Shown piece by piece: positions 34,293 to 42,143 of a stretch of 64,000 nt of DNA. The translations under genes and the position numbers were made by a program. The DNA comes from Microbacterium sp. Root553 (GTDB taxonomy: Bacteria; Actinomycetota; Actinomycetes; Actinomycetales; Microbacteriaceae), in assembly GCF_001426995.1 (NCBI RefSeq), contig NZ_LMFY01000001.1:1454470-1518469 (forward strand). Direction: 5' to 3'. Numbering within the stretch: position 1 is the stretch's first letter; each line of letters begins with the position of its first letter. The notes beneath the pieces are model-generated. The model did no database searches, was not told where the DNA came from, and saw nothing but the letters and a program-made list of their open reading frames with translations.

Positions 34293-35236
34293 CAGCGCAC
34301 CGATTCGGCGGCTTCGGCGAGACGCTCGACGATCTCGGGCGTGAGGTCGATCTCGAAGACGTCGGCGACCACCTGCGACCAGCCGTGGATGAAGTACCGC
34401 CAGCCGTCGACGACGTGCAGGCCCTGCGCGGCCTCCTGGGCGCGTGCCTGATGCAGGAACTCCAGAGAACCGCGGTAGTTGAACTCCCACACCCAGGCGC
34501 CCTCGGGGAACACGACATCGTCGGGCAGCGGCGAACCGGGGCGATCCTTGCCGAGACCGGTGGCGTTCACGATCAGCGTCCCGGCGGGCGCCGAGGCGAC
34601 GACCGCGGCGGCCTCCTGCACCGTGTCGGTGCGGGCGTACGAGAGAAGTCCCTCGGGGGTGCCGTGCTGGCGGTGCACCTCGCGCAGGTGCGCGAGGGCG
34701 TCGTCGTCGCGGGCGGTGACGGTGATCTTCGCCGGAGCATCGGCGCGTTCCGCGAGCGCCCAGCTGAGGGCGGTGCCCGAGCCCCCGGCGCCGAGGACCA
34801 CGACCTCGGCCCCCGTGCGGGCGAAGTGATCGGCGGGAAGGAAGTCGTTCAGCGCGAGGGCGACCGTGAGCGGATCCTTGGCCCGCCCGATCAGCCGGTC
34901 GCCGCGCTTCGAGATGCTGGAGATCTCGGCGCACGAGACGGCGAACGGATCGAGCTCGTCGAAGAGGTCGGAGGCGGCGGCGAACACGTTCATCTTGTGC
35001 GTCGTCACGAGCGCGCCGCGATGGTGGGGGTCGTCGCGGATCCGCTCGACCATCGCGACGTACTGCGCGGGCGTCGCATCCATGGGCAGGTCGTGGCCCA
35101 CGAGGTCCGCGGTGGGCAGGCCCAGCACCTCGGCCCACGCCGGGAACACCCTCATGATCGACGACGAGCCGGTGCTCACGCCGATGAAGCCCATGTAGCC
35201 GCCGGTCGTGGTGGCGGGAGTCTCGGTGAGTGTCAT
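34292..35236 (-). CDS. Shikimate-dehydrogenase-like oxidoreductase
   Basis: 314 aa. The N-terminal substrate domain reads FIGVSTGSSSIMRVFPAWAEV and GALVTTHK, where the lysine matches the AroE catalytic position. The Rossmann domain has VVLGAGGSGTALSWAL and VNATGLGKDRPGSPLP. It departs from true AroE at the substrate loop (STGSSS instead of the usual SxSP) and lies in a sugar operon, so it is probably a dehydrogenase for a different polyol or keto acid. It starts 12 bp after the 2-hydroxyacid dehydrogenase stop. Confidence 0.87.
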   Translation of the reverse strand: MTLTETPATTTGGYMGFIGVSTGSSSIMRVFPAWAEVLGLPTADLVGHDLPMDATPAQYVAMVERIRDDPHHRGALVTTHKMNVFAAASDLFDELDPFAVSCAEISSISKRGDRLIGRAKDPLTVALALNDFLPADHFARTGAEVVVLGAGGSGTALSWALAERADAPAKITVTARDDDALAHLREVHRQHGTPEGLLSYARTDTVQEAAAVVASAPAGTLIVNATGLGKDRPGSPLPDDVVFPEGAWVWEFNYRGSLEFLHQARAQEAAQGLHVVDGWRYFIHGWSQVVADVFEIDLTPEIVERLAEAAESVR

Positions 35237-35248
35237 TGCCTGGGTCCT

Positions 35249-36205
35249 TCAGGATCGCGGGGAGACGGGATGCAGGGGAGGGCGACCCGCGAGCACGCTG
35301 AGCACGTCGTCGAGCGACATCGAGCCCATGGCGTCGACGGCCTGCGTGGTCTGGGCGCCGAGGTGGGGCGTGACGATCACGCGGTCGGCGAGGTCGTCGG
35401 CGAGCAGGGGGCTCGCGCTCGCCGCGGTGTCGCCGTCGAGCGTGTCGGCGGCGTACGCGCCGAGGCGCCCGTCGCGCAGCGCCTCGGCCAGCGCCGACTC
35501 GTCGACCAGATCGGGGCGCGCCGTGTTCACCAGGATCAGGCCGCGGCGGATGCCGTCGAGCCGCGCTCCATCGACGAGCGCTAGCCCGCCCGGAGCGTGC
35601 AGCGTGATGAGGTCGGCGGTGCGGAACAGGTCGTCGAGGTCGGCGGGTTCGGCGCCCGCGTCTGCGATCACGGCGGCGGGCAGGAACGGGTCGGTGGCGA
35701 GGATGCGTGGGCCGAAGCCGCTCAGCCGCCGCGCGACACCCTGCCCGATCCTCCCGAATCCGACGATGCCCACGGTCGCCGCGCCGAGCTCCCTGCCGCG
35801 GCGGACGCTCCAGTCGCCGCGGCGCACGCGACGGTCCCCGTCGGCGGTGTACCGGAGCGCCGAGAGCATGAGCCCGACGGCGTGGTCGGCGACGGCATCC
35901 GCGTTCGCCCCGGGGGTGTTCGTCACCGGGATGCCGCGCCGCACCGCCGCAGCGAGATCCACCGCCTCCGTGCCGACGCCGTAGCGCGCGATGACCCTGA
36001 GGTTCGGGGCGGCGGCCAGATGGTCGTCGGTCACCGGTCCGGTGCCCGCGATCCAGCCCTCCGCCGCTGCCAGCAGCGGCGCGAGCTCGGGAAGGGCATG
36101 GTGCGCGGGGCCGCGCACGATCTCGTGGCCCGCGGCGTGTGCCAGGGCGACGAGGTCGACGTCACCGTCGGAGAACGAGCGGCTGGTCGCGAGGATGACG
36201 CCCAT
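35249..36205 (-). CDS. D-2-hydroxyacid dehydrogenase family protein
   Basis: 318 aa. The NAD-binding loop is VGIVGFGRIGQGVARRL, the catalytic Arg is in VNTARPDLVDE and the His in VTPHLGAQT. At the position of the catalytic Glu, 29 residues after the Arg, there is an Asp (TLDGD), and the usual FExEP motif is missing. Activity may be altered. The family reduces 2-keto acids or oxidises hydroxy acids. Its start and the kinase stop share one base, so the genes are coupled. Confidence 0.9.
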   Translation of the reverse strand: MGVILATSRSFSDGDVDLVALAHAAGHEIVRGPAHHALPELAPLLAAAEGWIAGTGPVTDDHLAAAPNLRVIARYGVGTEAVDLAAAVRRGIPVTNTPGANADAVADHAVGLMLSALRYTADGDRRVRRGDWSVRRGRELGAATVGIVGFGRIGQGVARRLSGFGPRILATDPFLPAAVIADAGAEPADLDDLFRTADLITLHAPGGLALVDGARLDGIRRGLILVNTARPDLVDESALAEALRDGRLGAYAADTLDGDTAASASPLLADDLADRVIVTPHLGAQTTQAVDAMGSMSLDDVLSVLAGRPPLHPVSPRS

Positions 36206-37719
36206 CAGCTCTCGCGGCCGGTGGGGGCGGAAGCGGGGGCGGATGCGAACCACGGTTCGAGGGCGTCGTACGCCGCCGTGAAACGGGCGTGCCGCTGTGC
36301 GTGCACGGCGTGCCGACCGGCATCCGGGGTGAACTCGGCCGTGACCTCGCTGAGCGCGCGGGCCGCGGAGAAGTCCGCGAGTCCGAGTCCCACGGCGCCC
36401 GTGACGGCCGCGCCGAGGCTGTTCGCCTCTTCGACGATGGTGCGGCGGCGGATCGGCACGCCCCACACGTCGGCGAGGATGCCGAGCCAGGCGTCGCTCT
36501 GGGCGCCGCCGCCGACGGCATCGATGCGATCGATCGTCGCACCGGATTCCCGGAACGCCTCGATGCAGGTGAGCAGGTTGTACGCCACCCCCTCGAGCAC
36601 CGCTCGGGTGAGGTGCGCACGGGTGTGGTGGCGCCCGAGCCCGACGAAGGCCCCGCGGGCGTGCGGGTCCCAGAGGGGCGATCGCTCACCCAGCAGGTAG
36701 GGGAGGAAGTAGAGATCCTCGGTGTCGAGGTCGCCGCCGGCCTCGGCCGTCAGCCGCGCGGTGTCGGGGTGAGCGGGGTCGGGGGAGAGCGCCTCGGAGA
36801 TCCACTGCACCGAGGCGCCGCCCGCCTGCATGGTCGCCGTCGGGACGAAGGAGCCCGGCACCACGTTGTCGAACGTCATGGTGCGCATCTGCGGATCGTG
36901 CAGCGGCGCGAGGCTCGCGAACGAGATCCACGACGAGGTGCCGAGACACACGTACGCGCCGTCCTCCGGGGCGACGATGCCCGAGCCGACCGCGGCGAGC
37001 GGTCCGTCGCCGCCGCCCATCACGACGCGGACGGAGGTGGGGAGGCCGAGGGCATCCGCCGCCTCGACCGTGAGGGATCCCGCGACGGTCGTCGATTCGA
37101 GGATCTCGGGGAACAGTGCGGCGTCGAGTCCCGCGGCCGCGAGCACCTCGGTCGACCAGATGCCGCCCTGCTGGTCGTAGGCGTTCGTGCCGGAGGCGTC
37201 CGATCGCTCGGTCGCGAGCCGGCCGGTGAGCCGATAGACGATGTAGTCCTTCGCGACGCAGAAGTGGCGCACCCGCGCCCACACGTCGGGCTCGTTGTCG
37301 CGCACCCACATGATCTTCTCGACCGAGTAGGTGGGATTCAGGCGGTGGCCGAGCAGGCGGTAGGCGTCGTGGGCGCCGAGACGCTGCTCGAGAGCGTGGG
37401 TCTGGAGGCCCGAGCGGGTGTCGGCCCAGATGATCGCCGGCCGCACCGGATGCCCGTGGGCGTCGAGGAGCACCGTGCCCATCATCTGGCCGCTGACGAC
37501 GAGGCCGCCGATGGTGTCGGGCGCGACGGTGGCGCGGTCGAGCAGCTGGCGGGTGGCCGCGACCACGGCATCCCACCAGTGATCCGGATCCTGCTCGGCG
37601 ATGCCGCCCGCGGCGAAGTGGGCGGGGTACGGCACGGTGACCGAGGTGACGAGACGCCCGTCGTCGTGGTGCAGCGACGCCTTGTTGCCTGTGGTGCCGA
37701 GATCGTGCGCGATCAGCAT
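36205..37719 (-). CDS. FGGY family carbohydrate kinase (xylulokinase-like)
   Basis: 504 aa. Actin-like fold with IAHDLGTTGNKASL at the start, SGQMMGTVLLD, IIWADTRSG, GGGDGPLAAVGSGIV and VGGGAQSDAWLGILAD, all FGGY motifs. Xylulokinases normally have SGQMHG; here the His is Met, so the substrate may not be D-xylulose. The family phosphorylates a ketose or polyol at its terminal hydroxyl. It follows the cupin isomerase by 10 bp in the operon. Confidence 0.93.
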   Translation of the reverse strand: MLIAHDLGTTGNKASLHHDDGRLVTSVTVPYPAHFAAGGIAEQDPDHWWDAVVAATRQLLDRATVAPDTIGGLVVSGQMMGTVLLDAHGHPVRPAIIWADTRSGLQTHALEQRLGAHDAYRLLGHRLNPTYSVEKIMWVRDNEPDVWARVRHFCVAKDYIVYRLTGRLATERSDASGTNAYDQQGGIWSTEVLAAAGLDAALFPEILESTTVAGSLTVEAADALGLPTSVRVVMGGGDGPLAAVGSGIVAPEDGAYVCLGTSSWISFASLAPLHDPQMRTMTFDNVVPGSFVPTATMQAGGASVQWISEALSPDPAHPDTARLTAEAGGDLDTEDLYFLPYLLGERSPLWDPHARGAFVGLGRHHTRAHLTRAVLEGVAYNLLTCIEAFRESGATIDRIDAVGGGAQSDAWLGILADVWGVPIRRRTIVEEANSLGAAVTGAVGLGLADFSAARALSEVTAEFTPDAGRHAVHAQRHARFTAAYDALEPWFASAPASAPTGRES

Positions 37720-37729
37720 GGCCCGGCCC

Positions 37730-38320
37730 TCATTCCGCCGAGGGGGACGCGGAATACGGGCGCAGGTCCACGCCCTCGCTCGCGCGATAGGCGCGTGCGC
37801 CCATCCCGTGATCGAGGACCCACCCGTAGTCGTGTCCGGCGCCGCCGGGGTAGACCGCGAGGAAGGCGTAGGGCTCGTCGCCCGTGTTGACCGAGCGGTG
37901 GGCCCAGCCCGGCGGGATGTAGCCGATCGTGCCCGGCAGCATGTCGAGCCACTCGGTGCGTTCGCCGTCGAACATCAACAGGCCCCCGCGGCCCTTCAGT
38001 GCGAGGTAGATCTCGCCCTGGTGGTTCGGATGCTGGTGGCCCTTGGTCATCCAGAGCTCACCCGAGGTGTCGCCCGGCATGATCGTCGTGATCGACTGCG
38101 GCAGCTCGCGATCCACCTCGGGGACGGGCGAGCTGACCACGGTGTAGACGACGGGGTTCTCGCCGGCCGATGCCGCGGCCCAGGCATCCGCGTCCAGGAA
38201 CAGGCCCTCGAGGTCGGACATCCGCCGCGTGAGGGTGGGCCCCTCCGGACTCAGCGTGAGCGCCTCTGCGTCGAACGAGATCGCCATCGGCGAGATCGGG
38301 GGCGTGTGGAACTGGGGCAT
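37730..38320 (-). CDS. Cupin sugar isomerase, archaeal-type glucose-6-phosphate isomerase family
   Basis: 196 aa. The core matches the cupin phosphoglucose isomerase family: SSPVPEVDRELPQSITTIMPG, TKGHQHPNHQGEIYLALKG (His, His, Glu metal ligands), GTIGYIPPGWAHRSVNTGDEP (third His) and AVYPGGAGHDYG. These enzymes interconvert aldose and ketose forms. GAGGAG precedes ATG 38320. It is the first gene of a six-gene operon controlled by two tandem GntR-type palindromes, so it probably does the first intracellular isomerisation. Confidence 0.9.
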   Translation of the reverse strand: MPQFHTPPISPMAISFDAEALTLSPEGPTLTRRMSDLEGLFLDADAWAAASAGENPVVYTVVSSPVPEVDRELPQSITTIMPGDTSGELWMTKGHQHPNHQGEIYLALKGRGGLLMFDGERTEWLDMLPGTIGYIPPGWAHRSVNTGDEPYAFLAVYPGGAGHDYGWVLDHGMGARAYRASEGVDLRPYSASPSAE

Positions 38321-38355
38321 CGATGCTCCTCGTACGGATGCTGCGGCGCTGCGCA

Positions 38356-38371
38356 ACCTGTAATGACAAGT
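38356..38371. promoter_or_regulatory. GntR/UTRA operator A of the isomerase operon
   Basis: ACCTGTAATGACAAGT, an 8-bp-arm palindrome with one mismatch, 35 bp upstream of the cupin ATG. Confidence 0.75.
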
Positions 38372-38378
38372 CGAGTGT

Positions 38379-38394
38379 ACCTGTGATGACAGGT
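38379..38394. promoter_or_regulatory. GntR/UTRA operator B of the isomerase operon
   Basis: ACCTGTGATGACAGGT, with perfect ACCTGT/ACAGGT arms, 23 bp from operator A, about two helix turns. The same motif is found at 19838. Confidence 0.8.
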
Positions 38395-38432
38395 GGCGTC
38401 CAGCGTTCGGAAAGCGCGCGACGCTCCTGATC

Positions 38433-39416
38433 TCAGGATGCGGCGCGCAGCGTGCGAGCGAGGTGGGCGCGGCTGCCCCTGACCGCCTCGGCCGTCACCT
38501 CGTCGAGTCCCGGATAGTCGGCATGGCCGGCCGGGAGGACGAACAGCTCGAGCATCCGGGCCGCGTTCGCGACGCCGAACTGCCCCTGCGGCGGCACCGA
38601 CTGATCCCACAGCGCCGCCTCGACCCGCACCGGAACGCGGGCGACGCCGAGAGCCGTCGACGCGTCGAACCAGCGCAGCACCTCGCGAGCCTCCGGATGC
38701 ACCGCGATGTGTGCGCGCACCGCCTCGCCGCTGCCGAGGCACCGCACCGCCAGCCGCTCGTCGTACTGCCCGAAGCTGGGCACGATGAGGGTCGCCCCGA
38801 TGAAGCGGTCGTCCCACGGGAGAGCGAGGGCGCCGATGCCGCCGCCGAAGCTCTCGCCGATGTAATAGAGCGGCAGGGGTTCCGCCAGGGCGGTCAGCGC
38901 ATCCGCGGCGAGCCAGAGGTCGCGGGCGCACAGCCCCAGCATGTAGCGTTCCGGATCGTCGATGCCTGTCAGCACATGCTCGAGCGGCTGGTCGGGGGCG
39001 CCGACGCCCGCGTTCAACGTCGCGAGGCCGCGGGCGACGGGAAAGATCGCGGCGGCGTCGGCGGGCACGCGCGACAGGTCGATCGCATCCCGCCCGCCAT
39101 ACCCGTGGCCGTGCACGACGCCGACCCGGGCGGGGCCCTCGAGCGGCTCGACAAGCCAGGCGCGCAGGCGGATGCCGTCGACTCCCGCATGCTCGATGAT
39201 CGACACCTGTCGGCCGTCGACGACAGAGCAGGAGAGCACGGTGGGGGCGGCATCCGTCGTGCGCGCCTCCTCGCGCCAGCGCCTCCACCGCTCGGCGAAG
39301 CCCGGCGGGGCGGGGACCGGCGCGATCTCGCGCAACGTGCTCAGCGTGTGGCCGTAGGTGCCGTCGAACTCGGCATCGGGGAACCACGTGTCATAGGGGG
39401 AGGGGAAGGAGGTCAT
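38433..39416 (-). CDS. Acetylxylan esterase / cephalosporin-C deacetylase-like hydrolase
   Basis: 327 aa alpha/beta-hydrolase. GHGYGGRDAIDLS is the oxyanion region, GESFGGGIGAL holds the nucleophilic Ser and LPAGHADYPG the catalytic His near the end. Length and motif order fit carbohydrate-esterase-7 enzymes that deacetylate xylo-oligosaccharides. There is no signal peptide, so it acts on imported sugars. It starts 15 bp after the upstream CGNR gene stop; the pair may be co-transcribed. Confidence 0.9.
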   Translation of the reverse strand: MTSFPSPYDTWFPDAEFDGTYGHTLSTLREIAPVPAPPGFAERWRRWREEARTTDAAPTVLSCSVVDGRQVSIIEHAGVDGIRLRAWLVEPLEGPARVGVVHGHGYGGRDAIDLSRVPADAAAIFPVARGLATLNAGVGAPDQPLEHVLTGIDDPERYMLGLCARDLWLAADALTALAEPLPLYYIGESFGGGIGALALPWDDRFIGATLIVPSFGQYDERLAVRCLGSGEAVRAHIAVHPEAREVLRWFDASTALGVARVPVRVEAALWDQSVPPQGQFGVANAARMLELFVLPAGHADYPGLDEVTAEAVRGSRAHLARTLRAAS

Positions 39417-39431
39417 CGGTCACCGAGAGGG

Positions 39432-39968
39432 TCAGGCGTTCGCGCGCCGTGCCCGATAGGCGGCCACGGCGTTGCGGTTGGTGCAGGTGGTCGAGCAGTA
39501 GCGCTTCGAGCGGTTGCGCGACAGGTCGAGGGCCAGGGCCTCGCAGGTCTCGTCGGCGCAGATCGAGATGCGGGAGCCCTCGTCGGCGCGGATGACGTCG
39601 ATCAGGGCCATGGCGGTCTCGATCAGCACGCGCTCGGCGAGCGGACGCTCGTCGTCGACGGCGTGCAGGTGCCAGTCGATGCCGTCATGGCGCACGAGCC
39701 GGGGCGCGAGGTGCGCCTCGGCGAGGGCGGCGTTCACGTGCCGGGCCATCTCATCGCGGGGTGCGAGCAGCATGTCGCGCAGCCGTGGGCGGATCGCCCG
39801 CAGTGCGGCGAGTTCGGCGTCATCGCGGTCGAGTCGGCCCGAATAGGGGAAGTCCGTGAGAAAGGCCTCGACGTCGGTGAGCGTCTCGAGGGTCTCGGGC
39901 TCTTCGGCCGAGTTCACCAGCCGGACCGCCGCGCGCAGCGCCTCTTCCGTGTCATCGGTGAAGTTCAT
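39432..39968 (-). CDS. CGNR zinc-finger / ABATE-domain protein
   Basis: 178 aa. An N-terminal helical ABATE domain (LVNSAEEPETLETLTDVEAFL) is followed by a C-terminal zinc finger ICADETCEALALDLSRNRSKRYCSTTC, with four Cys residues, ending NAVAAYRAR. This is a common actinobacterial putative transcription regulator family. It is divergent from the EamA transporter gene with about 40 bp between starts, a typical regulator/efflux arrangement. Confidence 0.92.
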   Translation of the reverse strand: MNFTDDTEEALRAAVRLVNSAEEPETLETLTDVEAFLTDFPYSGRLDRDDAELAALRAIRPRLRDMLLAPRDEMARHVNAALAEAHLAPRLVRHDGIDWHLHAVDDERPLAERVLIETAMALIDVIRADEGSRISICADETCEALALDLSRNRSKRYCSTTCTNRNAVAAYRARRANA

Positions 39969-40007
39969 ATTGACACCTTACATCCTGCGGGAGTAGCGTC
40001 ACCTGCC

Positions 40008-40985
40008 ATGAGCCACATTGCGAATGACGCCACGGTATCGGGCGTACGCATCGGTCTGCCGCTGGCGATCGGCGCTGCCTTCGCCTTCGGGATGTCGGGC
40101 GGCTGGGCGCGCGGACTCATCGATGCGGGATGGACGCCGGGAGCCGCCGTGACCGCGCGGGTGTGGATCGCCGCGCTCGTGCTCCTGATCCCGACGATCG
40201 TGTCGCTGCGAGGGCGATGGGGCGTGCTGCGCAAGAACGCCGCGCTGGTCGCCGCCTACGGCCTGCTCGCCGTGACCGCCACGCAGCTCTGCTACTTCCA
40301 GGCGGTCGCCGTCATGGACGTCGGCCTGGCCCTGCTCATCGAGTACACGGCGCCCATCGCCGTCATCCTGTGGCTGTGGCTGCGCAGGGGAGAGCGACCG
40401 ACCCGCCGCAGCATGATCGGCGCCGCCATCGCGTTCGTCGGGCTCGTGCTGATGCTCGACATCGTCACGGGCGCGGAGGTGAACGTCGCCGGCATCCTCT
40501 GGGCGCTCGCCGCGATGGTGGGGGCGGCGACATACTTCCTCCTGTCGGCCAAGGCGGACACGGGGATGCCGCCGATCGCCCTCGCCGGGGGAGGGCTGCT
40601 GCTCGGCGCGGTCGCGCTGACGGTCGCCGGGCTCGTCGGCATCCTGCCCATGGCGTGGACGACAGACGACATCGCCTACCGCTTCGGCACCGTGCCGTGG
40701 TTCGTTCCGGTGCTGGCGATCGGCCTCGTCGCGACGGCGCTCGCCTACGTCCTGGGCATCTCCTCGACGCGGATGCTGGGGTCGCGCCTCGCATCCTTCA
40801 TCGCCCTGTCGGAGGTCGTCGCCTCGCTGCTCTTCGGCTGGCTGCTGCTCGGGCAGTCGCCTGACCTGCTGCAGGCGCTCGGCGCTGCGCTCGTGCTGGT
40901 CGGCGTGGTCGTCGTGAAGCTCGGCGAGCCGCGCTCCACGGCGCTCGGGGAGCCGGAGATGGTTTCCTCACGCGCAACGATGTGA
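40008..40985 (+). CDS. EamA/DMT family transporter
   Basis: 325 aa with ten predicted membrane helices in two EamA repeats. The first ends around FQAVAVMDVGLALLIEYTAPI and the second around LGSRLASFIALSEVVASLLFGWLLLGQ, a classical DMT motif. It exports metabolites or amino acids. ATG 40008 is preferred over the much longer open frame. The 3' end carries the left arm of the operator-like repeat upstream of the next gene. Confidence 0.93.
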   Translation: MSHIANDATVSGVRIGLPLAIGAAFAFGMSGGWARGLIDAGWTPGAAVTARVWIAALVLLIPTIVSLRGRWGVLRKNAALVAAYGLLAVTATQLCYFQAVAVMDVGLALLIEYTAPIAVILWLWLRRGERPTRRSMIGAAIAFVGLVLMLDIVTGAEVNVAGILWALAAMVGAATYFLLSAKADTGMPPIALAGGGLLLGAVALTVAGLVGILPMAWTTDDIAYRFGTVPWFVPVLAIGLVATALAYVLGISSTRMLGSRLASFIALSEVVASLLFGWLLLGQSPDLLQALGAALVLVGVVVVKLGEPRSTALGEPEMVSSRATM

Positions 40986-41007
40986 TAGTTTCTTCACGGG
41001 AAACCAT
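40959..41007. promoter_or_regulatory. Operator-like repeats before the membrane protein/regulator pair
   Basis: ATGGTTTCC (40959-40967) and GGAAACCAT (40999-41007) are perfect inverted arms. GTTTCCTCACGCG (40962) and GTTTCTTCACGGG (40988) are also direct repeats 26 bp apart. They lie just before the ribosome-binding site at 41009 and are candidate binding sites for the downstream winged-helix protein. Confidence 0.6.
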
Positions 41008-41022
41008 TGGAGGATGATCGCC

Positions 41023-41466
41023 GTGAACAATGACGACGCACAGAAGAATCTCGATCTGGCGCGAGAGGGCCAGCGCCGGGCCGCTCGCACGGGTGCCCTC
41101 GCCGCTGCTGCCGTGACGGCGGTGATGATCATCGCGTACGCCGCGGTCGTCGATCTCGACATGCTCTGGCTGTTGGGTGTGGTGACGCTCGCCGTCGTGG
41201 TGCTCTCGGTGGCCAGGCCGATCCGGTTGCGCCTCGACTGGTCGGATCGACGCGGCGTGGTCCTCCTCGTGGCGAGCATCCTCGCTGTCATCGCCGTCTA
41301 CGTGGCGACGCAGGCGCTGGTGCGCGCGCTCGACTGGGCGGCGCCGAACACGATCTCGGCCCTGCTCGCCGCGGTCGTCATCTTCGTGGTGTGCGCTCCG
41401 GCGCTCGTGCGTCTCGCGACGCGCGGGGAGCCGCTCGACGGAGGGGTGCGGCGCGGCGATGTCTGA
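41023..41466 (+). CDS. Small four-helix membrane protein, unknown function
   Basis: 147 aa from GTG 41023, 9 nt after GGAGG; the ATG at 41014 abuts the Shine-Dalgarno and is less likely. A polar N-terminus is followed by four hydrophobic segments (AAAVTAVMIIAYAAVV; LWLLGVVTLAVVVLSVA; GVVLLVASILAVIAVYVA; ISALLAAVVIFVVCAPAL). It overlaps the downstream regulator by 8 bp. This membrane-protein plus winged-helix-regulator pair is common in actinobacteria; the function is unknown. Confidence 0.82.
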   Translation: MNNDDAQKNLDLAREGQRRAARTGALAAAAVTAVMIIAYAAVVDLDMLWLLGVVTLAVVVLSVARPIRLRLDWSDRRGVVLLVASILAVIAVYVATQALVRALDWAAPNTISALLAAVVIFVVCAPALVRLATRGEPLDGGVRRGDV

Positions 41467-41830
41467 CGGCTCGCCGTCAGAGAGCGGCGATGCGGCGGGA
41501 GGATCGGTCTCTCCCGCCTCCGCGCTCGATCCGCTGTTCCATGAACCGGCGCGCCTGGCGGTGCTGTCGGCGCTGTCGCCGGCCGAGTACGTCGACGTCT
41601 CGACACTGCTGCGGCTCACGGGAGTGAGCAAGTCGGCGCTGTCCAAGCATCTGTCGATGCTCGCCGGTGCCGGCGTGGTGAGCGTCAGCCAGAGCGCCTC
41701 CGACAAGCGGGGGAGGCGCGTGGCCCTCACGCCGCTCGGGCGCGCGAGCTTCACCGCCTACCTCGCGGCGCTCACGGCTCTCGTGCGCGACGCCCAGCGG
41801 CCGGGTGCAGGGGCTTCGAGCCTCTCGTAG
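41459..41830 (+). CDS. Winged-helix transcriptional regulator
   Basis: 123 aa. It contains FHEPARLAVLSALSPAEYVD, LLRLTGVSKSALSKHLSMLAGAGVVS and GRRVALTPLGRASF. This is the HTH_34 winged-helix fold related to ArsR/MarR. It overlaps the membrane protein gene by 8 bp and so is translationally coupled to it. It probably binds the repeats at 40959-41007 and autoregulates. Confidence 0.9.
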   Translation: MSDGSPSESGDAAGGSVSPASALDPLFHEPARLAVLSALSPAEYVDVSTLLRLTGVSKSALSKHLSMLAGAGVVSVSQSASDKRGRRVALTPLGRASFTAYLAALTALVRDAQRPGAGASSLS

Positions 41831-41884
41831 CGAGGCCGCCCCGATCGCCGGCGCCTACCTGGCTTGCGCCGACGTGCCCGCTTC

Positions 41885-41988
41885 CGTGCGGGGTCGATTT
41901 CGTGCGGGGTCGATTTCGCATCCCGGAGCGGATTTCCGGATGCGCAACTGACCCCGCACGGATTTCCGGATGCGCAAGTGACCCCGCA
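41885..41988. repeat. Tandem and inverted repeat cluster
   Basis: CGTGCGGGGTCGATTT is repeated exactly at 41885-41900 and 41901-41916. A 30-nt unit starting CGGATTTCCGGATGCGCAA is repeated at 41929-41958 and 41959-41988 with one difference. The two unit types are linked by inversion: GACCCCGCACG is the reverse complement of CGTGCGGGGTC. The rest of the 313-bp gap (41831-42143) holds only the GTATAC sites below. Confidence 0.85.
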
Positions 41989-42073
41989 TGGAGGAGCGGA
42001 TGCCGTCCGCCCGCCGCTCGCGCGGGGTGGAGAGGGAGGCCGGGTGTCGACGGAGCGACGGCGCTGGAGTCGC

Positions 42074-42136
42074 TATGTATACGTCGAGGTGCGGTTCATC
42101 CCTCGAGGTTCCCTCAGGCCGCGCTTATGTATACAC
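42074..42136. promoter_or_regulatory. Paired TATGTATAC sites upstream of the prp regulator
   Basis: TATGTATAC occurs at 42074-42082 and 42126-42134 (the second extends to the palindrome TGTATACA), the latter 10 bp before the GntR ATG. TGTATACA-type palindromes suit FCD-type GntR proteins; autoregulation of the prp operon is inferred. Confidence 0.55.
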
Positions 42137-42143
42137 TGAGGGC

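Noticed and set aside
34292..35236. Calling the shikimate-dehydrogenase-like gene aroE
   Set aside because: The substrate-binding serine motif differs and it lies in a sugar operon, so a shikimate role is unlikely.
36205..37719. Calling the FGGY kinase xylB or lsrK
   Set aside because: The usual xylulokinase SGQMHG is SGQMMG here and the operon partners fit neither xylose use nor a full lsr system, so a specific symbol is not justified.
41885..41988. CRISPR or IS end
   Set aside because: Only two copies of each unit in direct tandem without spacers, and no transposase nearby.
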